Positions 58,842-64,000 of a stretch of DNA of 64,000 nt are shown here, piece by piece. Location of the stretch: positions 1 through 64,000 of the forward strand of contig QRFJ01002299.1 in assembly GCA_006176705.1 (NCBI GenBank), read 5' to 3'. This stretch comes from Cocos nucifera (Eukaryota > Streptophyta > Magnoliopsida > Arecales > Arecaceae). The position numbers and the translations under genes were made by a program. Each line of letters begins with the position of its first letter. The first letter of the stretch is position 1. The notes below the pieces were generated by a model. That model had not been told where the DNA came from. It saw only the letters and a list, made by a program, of their open reading frames with translations, and did no database searches.

Positions 58842-59269
58842 AAATGACTCCTAAAGAAGTTGAGATGCTGTCAAGGGGGGCTTCAGGCTCATAAGAGAAA
58901 GAAGAAGGCCCCCGAAGAACCATCTAAATGGGCAAAAGTCAGGGACTCTAGCTCCACTGCTCCAGCAGGAGTCCCCACCCCAGAAGCTACGGTACTGCTG
59001 ACGACCTTAAGCCTGCCTGCCGAGGTCCCTACTTCAGCTCCTCTCTCTGAAGAGGAAACGAGGAAGAAGACAGTCGCTTGAAGGGCCCGACCGCAATGAA
59101 ATTCAGGAGAGTACAATGATGACAGCATCGATTGGGACAATGCTTCCTTCGATGACTAGAGGATTGTTAAAGCCTTGGTCGATGCGTGTGTCCTTCCACA
59201 CATCGTCAAAAGGATTACCTGTACCAACCTTGATCAGCAGGTCAAGGACTCCCTCAGGCATATCTCAAG

Positions 59270-59343
59270 GTAGTAATTTTTTTCCTGCTTTTCAAGTTCA
59301 ATTATGAGTTCTTCAATAGTACAACTGATTTTGTTGCTTGCAG
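59270..59343 (+). other. predicted intron 2 of the antisense gene
   Basis: GTAGTA...TTGCTTGCAG, 74 bases, separating SLRHIS from the coiled-coil segment that begins GHQLIANIKM. Confidence 0.5.
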
Positions 59344-60018
59344 GTTGGCCACCAATTGATCGCTAATATTAAGATGATCAATGCTGAGAAAGCTGAGGCC
59401 TCAAAAGCTACAAAGGAGGCCTAAGGATATAAGGCTGAGGTGAGTCATCTATCTGTCGAAATTGAGCATCTACAGGAGGCGCTCAAAAAGGAGTGGACAT
59501 CTGCTGACTTGATGGCAACATTGACCTCAGAGGAAAGAAAAAGAAAGGAGGTCAAGATGAACTCTACTGAAGAGAAGAGGTGGGCGGTAGAAGAGGCCAT
59601 TTCCTCCTTCAAGTCTTCAGAAGAGCTGAGGGATATCAAGGTGGCCTTTGCTCAGAAAGCCTTCATCAAAGAATACGATCTCTGCCAATCGAGAGTTGCA
59701 GAGAAGTTTCTATAATTGAATCTTGGCTTCTTAACAGGAGAACCTTCCGAGGATGAGGCGAAACTTCCTTCGGGTGAAGCTACACTTCTAGATGCTGCCA
59801 CTGATCCTACCGCATCTGCCCCCACAGCTCTTGAAGGATCTGCAACAGCCGAAGCAGCGCTAAGCTCCCCTAGTTCTGCAGAGGTCTAAGACCTCAAACT
59901 ATTGTACTCCTTTTCTTTTTTCTTTTTATCTTTCATGTATTTGGACATTTTAATTAATGAAAGCAAAATCTTTTCCTTTGCTATTCTTCTTTGTCATGGT
60001 ATTTTTATGTATTAAGTG

Positions 60019-60899
60019 TAGTCTCCTATTGAAGCTGAACCTCTGCCTCAAGATGTCCTCTTGAAGGCTCACATCAAAAATTTAAAAAGAGAAGTTCGTC
60101 AACTCAAAAGGAAGCTAGGAAAGACAGAAGACGAACTTAAAAAATCAAAGAAGAGTTACACTGAAGCTGTTATTGAAATCAATCGCCTCCGCCAGTCGTC
60201 CAAGTAATTCTTCAAGAAATACACCGCCAAGAAGTACAATCTTACTAAAGAATTAGAACGAGCAACGAAACTTGCCAGTGATAAGGCTTGGACTTCGACC
60301 GCAAAGATTTGCTCTCTTGAAGCCGAGCTTCGTGAAGCAAGAGAGAAGATCAACCAGTTGGAGAAGGGTTCGGCTTGGGCTCAAAGTAAGGCAGAATACG
60401 GGTAGGACTGGTCGAAAAAATTTTCTGACCTCAAGCAACAGCTGCGCAATGCCAAGATAACATACAACACCTACCGAATCGGCTTGTGCGGGTAGATTGA
60501 TGAGCTGAAAAAGAAACTCAAGATAGGTAACACTGAGGTGTCTCAACTCCGAAAATAGTTGGCAGATAAAGCTCAGACTGGCCCAAAAGGGGATCCGAAG
60601 AAATTGCATCTTTGAAGCGAATCATGAGAGATCTTTCGGTGATTTATAAAAAGAGTAAGGCCGAGCTCTTACAGCTTAAGATCCAAACAACTTTCAATGA
60701 GAGCGCGGTGAAGGATGCCGAAGCCAAGTCAATGATTTTGAGGAAGAGGCTAAGAGAAACGAAAGATGATCTCTAAAGAGCCAATAAGTTACTTGGTGAG
60801 AGCTTGGCAATGAGGCGAGACCATGAGGAAAAAATTAATGACTTAAAACATGCCCTTGTATTAGCTAGAGCCGGCAGTCCGAAGTATGACTCTAAGTAG
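60019..60899 (+). pseudogene. antisense gene of element 3, part 2: coiled-coil protein
   Basis: Plus-strand frame with long heptad-like stretches, from KAHIKNLKREVRQLKRKLGK (about 60070-60130) through AELREAREKINQLEKG (about 60322-60370), KFSDLKQQLRNAK and IDELKKKLK to LQLKIQTTFNESAVKDAEAK and AMRRDHEEKINDLKHALVLA (to about 60870), ending TAG at 60899. Stops within it (after QSSK, before DWSKKF, before IDELKKK, after SQLRK, after KDDL) are single TAA/TAG codons where Gln would fit. An acceptor-like AAGTGTAG precedes it, so it may be the last exons of the same antisense gene or a second gene. Coiled coils suggest self-association; no enzymatic motif seen. Confidence 0.6.
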
Positions 60900-61286
60900 G
60901 ACTTTGGCCTTTCTTTCTCTTTTTTTTTTTTTGTAATCGATCTCGAGGACCTATGTAATGAACCTTTAATTTCAATGGAACAATGTTTCTTTAAGTTGTC
61001 CTCTTGAGCTATATCTTAGTTTGATGCTTGTTGCTTTCTTCGTTTTTTTTTGTCATTCCTGATATTAATGTCGTCTTGAAACAATAGCCTCCGCCCAATA
61101 CCTTGTACATCTGTCCCTCTTATTTATGATCAAGGGTCCTTGGACTTGATTAGGAGCCCATTTATCTGTCTAGGAATCGGAAACTTTCATACTTGTAGTC
61201 AACCTCTTGTTTGAGAACTGGAGGCCTTCAATCTTCTGTGAGGGTCTTCATCCACATTAGGATGAGGTCCTCCTGTTCTTGACAGG
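60900..61286 (-). repeat. degenerate 3' UTR repeats of element 3
   Basis: From about 61170 words such as AACCTCTTGTTTGAGAACTGG, split here by the length rule as AACCTCTTGTTTG and AGAACTGGAGG, and CATTAGGATGAGGTCCTCC match the repeat units of element 2. They end where gag sequence begins. 60900-61170 shows nothing recognised. Confidence 0.65.
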
Positions 61287-62385
61287 CTTTGCTCAGCTTC
61301 TCTACAAGTGCAGGCTTGTTGGATTCTCCCATCTGCCGCTCTCCTACAGCTTCATCATCTCGAAGCTTAAAAGCTTCTTTAGCTCAGGCATAACCCTCAG
61401 CCCGAGCAAGCATGTCAGCGAAGTTCCGAGGATACTTCTTCAACAAGAAGAGGAGATCATTCTTCAGAAGGCCACCCTTCAGTGTGGCCATAGCAATAGA
61501 TTGGTCTAAATTTCGAACCTCCAGAGTAGCGGTATTGGAATGGTTGACGTAGACTCGGATGGATTCTCCTTTTTTCTGCTTGATGTTGACAAGAAAATCC
61601 GAGCCCTGCCTCTGATGTCGGCTGCTAACGAAGTGAGCCACAAACTAGTGGCTCGATTGATTGAAGGAATAGATGGTACCCAATTTAAAGCCTAAGTATC
61701 AGTTTCTTGCTGCATCCTTTAGGATGGAGGAAAAAGCTCGATATAAAATGACGTCTAGCATGCCATGGAGCAGCATCATAGTCCAGAAGACTTCGAGGTG
61801 GTCGACAAGATTCGAGGTTTCGTCGTAACTCTTAAATTGAAAGAGTTTAAAGTCTGACGGGACGGGCTCCTGCATGATCTAGGCAGTGAATGGTGGGTCG
61901 GTGCAAATATCATCATTACGGACCAAGATAGCATGGAGTTCCTTAATCTGCCGGTTCATCTCCTGGAGCTTTTGATCGAGGACATCATCCCGATCACGAA
62001 TCTCAAAGGATGGCTGGCTTGATGGGGGCAGAGACTTCTCAAGGGTGAAGTCATGCTTGGAGCAGGAGCTCTTTACTCTCCATTCCTCCTTCCCTGAGTT
62101 CTCTGGTTGGCTTCTCCAAGTGGGCTTTCCTTGTACTAGATCTCGATGTTCTGGCGACGGTCTTTCCAATGGTGCTGGTGCCGAAGCCTGCTGCATAATC
62201 TGCACTGCTTCCGTAAGGCCTCTCACCTACTATAACAACAAATTGAACTAGTCCATGCCCACCAATGTTGCCGGTGGAGAAGGTAGGGTTGCAAACGATG
62301 GAGCCGGAACTGGTGGATCGGCCGATTCTTGATTGGATCTGGCAGCGGTGGCGATGGATCTTCGAGAGGCCTTCTTGGGTGGCAT
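61287..62385 (-). pseudogene. gag remnant of element 3
   Basis: Start ATG at 62385 (MPPKKASRRS). LTEAVQIMQQASAPAPLE, FEIRDRDDVLDQKLQEMNRQ (about 61945-62005), then the gag core: MQEPVPSDFKLFQFKSYDE (near 61825-61880), SIRVYVNHSNTATLEVRNLD and FADMLARAEGYA (61384-61570). Stops at about 61879 and 61384 and others break it. Sequence is closest to the gag of element 2. Past 61290 the expected knuckle and protease are replaced by 3' UTR repeats, marking the internal deletion. Confidence 0.78.
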
Positions 62386-62484
62386 CTTGCTAGTTTAGAG
62401 AAAGATCAAAAGAAAAAGAGTGGAAGAAGAGAGGAAGAAGAAGAGCTTGATTGGGTATTCCTTTTAGAACAAGGGCTCAGCGTT

Positions 62485-62504
62485 CCTTTCTCTAGCACCA
62501 ATCC
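62485..62504 (-). promoter_or_regulatory. primer binding site region of element 3
   Basis: Minus strand GGATTGGTGCTAGAGAAAGG next to the LTR, sharing TTGGTGCTAGAG with element 2. tRNA not identified. Confidence 0.5.
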
Positions 62505-63753
62505 TGCTGGTACAGAAAATGGATGGCTGTCGGAGTTCACTAAAGGTGGAGGGGATGATCTCACTGACGAGACCAATAAGACAGTCAAGGCCGAAGGTGG
62601 GTGGCTTCAACATGGACCCTCCGATGGTCAAGTTAGCTTCCTGTCCAACAAGAATGGAGTACACAAAAGGTTAGAATGGAGAGAAGAGTTTAGAAAAAAA
62701 CGTATCTAGAGAATCCCTTTTATAGACAGAGCCTGTAACAAAACGATAGTGACAGCCATAACAGAATGTCAAAAGGTCGTTCGAGCCACTTAGAGTTTAT
62801 TATGGAGACTGAGCTGTCATTTGTCGCGACTTGCTGGCGGTTGAATTTCATTTGCTGAAATTTCGATGGAGGATTGGAGACTTCTGAGCTTGGTAGTGTG
62901 GTATTCATGCTAAGATTTGGAACTTGAGGTCAGGCTAACCGAGCTTGAAGGTCAGCTTCTAAGTCGTGGATGATGGGCTCATAAATTAGGCTCAGAGTTT
63001 GAACCTCAATGGAGTTGTCTTGATAGCTTTCGAAAGCTCAACTGCCTTCAAAGTCGGCTAGAAGCGAGCATAAATACTCAGGTCTGGAGGACTGGAGGAC
63101 TGGAGGTCGAAAAGGGATGGCAGGTTCTTCAATTAAAATAGCAGAGTACTGAGATTCAATGCGTGTGAAGTAATTGCCGCTAATCCCAGGTCGAAGATTG
63201 GACCCATATTGGTGGCGAGGTCCTCTTGCTAACTCAAGCTCGGCCAGTCGAGGTCCTCAGTGTAAAATTGGCAAGGTCCGTTGTCCATAAAGTGAAGTAG
63301 AGAAGTTCGGCTGACACCCAAAGTCGACCATCGGTCGAGGTCGGATAGTGCTAGAGTTCCATGTTTGCGGGGTTGCCGCTGCCTATCTAGACTGAAGATC
63401 GAAATCAGTCGAAGGGCAAACTCTTTTCACTGTTCAAGTTCATCTGGCTGAAGCCCACCGTGTAATCTCGACAGGATCTACGGTTATTAAGATGAGGCTG
63501 GAGAACTAGAGTAAAGGAGCTCGGCTACTACATAAAATCAGACAATGACGGGAGCAGTCCTGACCTTTAGGATGAACTGCCCTTGATCGAAGCTCTAAAC
63601 TTAATCATATTAAGAGGCCAATCTTCAGGAACCGGTCTGGACCAGGGGGTCGACTTGAGTGAAGCTTGGATCTAATCATCACAACCTTAGATGGCGTTGT
63701 ACCAAGATCGGACTTTCGGTTAGACTTCGGCGGGAGCTATTTCACCCCTAACA
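62505..63753 (-). repeat. 5' LTR of element 3
   Basis: TGCTGGTACAGAAAA to TCACCCCTAACA, 1249 bases, near in sequence to the LTR of element 2 (20766-22070) and clearly less like 56276-57453. Minus-strand TATAAAAG at 62717-62724. Confidence 0.8.
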
Positions 63754-64000
63754 GTACTGTTGGACCATTAGCCATACGGTTTCAAAGCCCACTAGAACCC
63801 TAAATTGTGTCAAACATCGCAAATCCCTTTTGAAAATAATTATTTACTAAATATAATAATTTTATAAAATAATTATTTTCAAAATCTTTTAAGTTACCAC
63901 TTTGCTGAGTTCAATATGCCTGACCATGTCTCTATCTTAATATAGACACTATACTATTATGATGGTTTCTATGTTAGATACCCTAACTGACCCCACTCAT
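63754..64000. other. right flank with an 18-base inverted repeat
   Basis: No gene. TTTTGAAAATAATTATTT (63828-63845) and its exact reverse complement (63867-63884) surround 21 AT-rich bases. TGTTGGACCATTAG at 63759 could be the start of another LTR, but no more of it can be tested here. Confidence 0.55.

Larger units (their letters stand above)
58030..59889 (+). pseudogene. antisense gene of element 3, part 1: Transposase_28-like domain plus coiled coil
   Basis: Opposite to the element's own genes. From ATG at 58030 the first part (MSYDVSYLTG...) meets a frameshift near 58190, then IPSKDELELPG and a domain with RFYLYLEVFHARLRLPLFPF, NSFRFIIGFLSLC and KDWWYLSPQFGKKG (58205-58545). This matches the plant family known as 'putative gypsy type transposon' domain (PF04195), recognised from memory. 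A further frameshift near 58555 leads to LKDYKILLLSELVNKQILF. Two GT-AG introns are likely: 58775-58841 and 59270-59343. The C-terminal part is a Glu/Lys/Ala coiled coil (HLSVEIEHLQEALKKEW, 59443-59490) with an acidic, Ala/Ser-rich end. Stops and frameshifts make this copy inactive. Function unknown. Confidence 0.72.
56276..63753 (-). mobile_element. Tat-related block, internally deleted and possibly recombinant (element 3)
   Basis: Minus-strand order: 5' LTR (62505-63753), primer region, gag, junction to 3' UTR repeats near 61287, antisense genes (57700-60899), polypurine-like tract, 3' LTR (56276-57453). Protease, reverse transcriptase, RNase H and integrase are missing. The two LTRs belong to different subfamilies and the flanking 5-mers (ATTAT, GTACT) do not match, so the ends may come from two elements joined by recombination. 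Confidence 0.7.

Noticed and set aside
1..64000. tRNA, rRNA or microRNA genes
   Set aside because: No cloverleaf, rDNA or clear precursor hairpin was noticed on either strand by eye; a covariance-model scan would be needed to exclude small ones.

Overview
This window is repeat-dominated plant nuclear DNA with no intact cellular protein-coding gene that I can recognise. All identified content belongs to plant-type retroelements: Ty1/copia of Angela/BARE style, Ty3/gypsy Tat elements with a double RNase H, an Athila-like gypsy element, a Tekay/Del-style LTR and a LINE fragment, plus two MITE candidates. The mix fits a flowering plant, probably a monocot. A palm is my guess from overall resemblance of the families, and that is weak evidence.

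Layout. 1-5703: the 5' part of a minus-strand copia element (integrase, gag, long leader, primer site, 2.3 kb LTR); its 3' end lies left of the window. 5704-6048 and 14819-22070: two parts of an old, decayed minus-strand Tat element (element 2). Its 3' UTR repeats are interrupted by the copia element and by a younger, complete Tat element (element 1, 6049-14818) with two LTRs and a perfect CTACT target duplication. 22073-24313: a probable solo Tekay-type LTR. 24564-33947: a plus-strand Athila-like element whose pol has lost the reverse transcriptase core, with a second related LTR-like block in its leader. 33948-40174: low-copy-looking intergenic DNA with two MITE candidates and a few exon-like minus-strand open stretches that I cannot name.

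40175-48051 and 49505-57519 are two copies of the same roughly 8 kb. They differ mainly by single-base indels, and the first copy stops exactly at a 25-N gap (48052-48076). This looks like an assembly or gap-filling artefact. The 1.4 kb between the gap and the second copy holds a microsatellite and a LINE fragment.

56276-63753: Tat-related sequence (element 3): one LTR, a two-part plus-strand (antisense) coiled-coil coding region with introns, degenerate 3' UTR repeats, a gag remnant with the rest of pol missing, and a second LTR of a different subfamily. The two LTRs are unlike each other and lack matching flanks, so this block is probably recombinant.

How the parts relate. Element 1 shows the whole Tat plan, read on the minus strand: 5' LTR, gag, protease, reverse transcriptase, degenerate RNase H, second (archaeal-type) RNase H, integrase, 3' UTR tandem array, 3' LTR. 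It is inactive through nonsense codons and frameshifts. Element 3 preserves the antisense gene that elements 1 and 2 lack here. The most novel-looking signals are this spliced antisense gene and a hairpin with co-varying arms repeated in the 3' UTRs of two Tat families.
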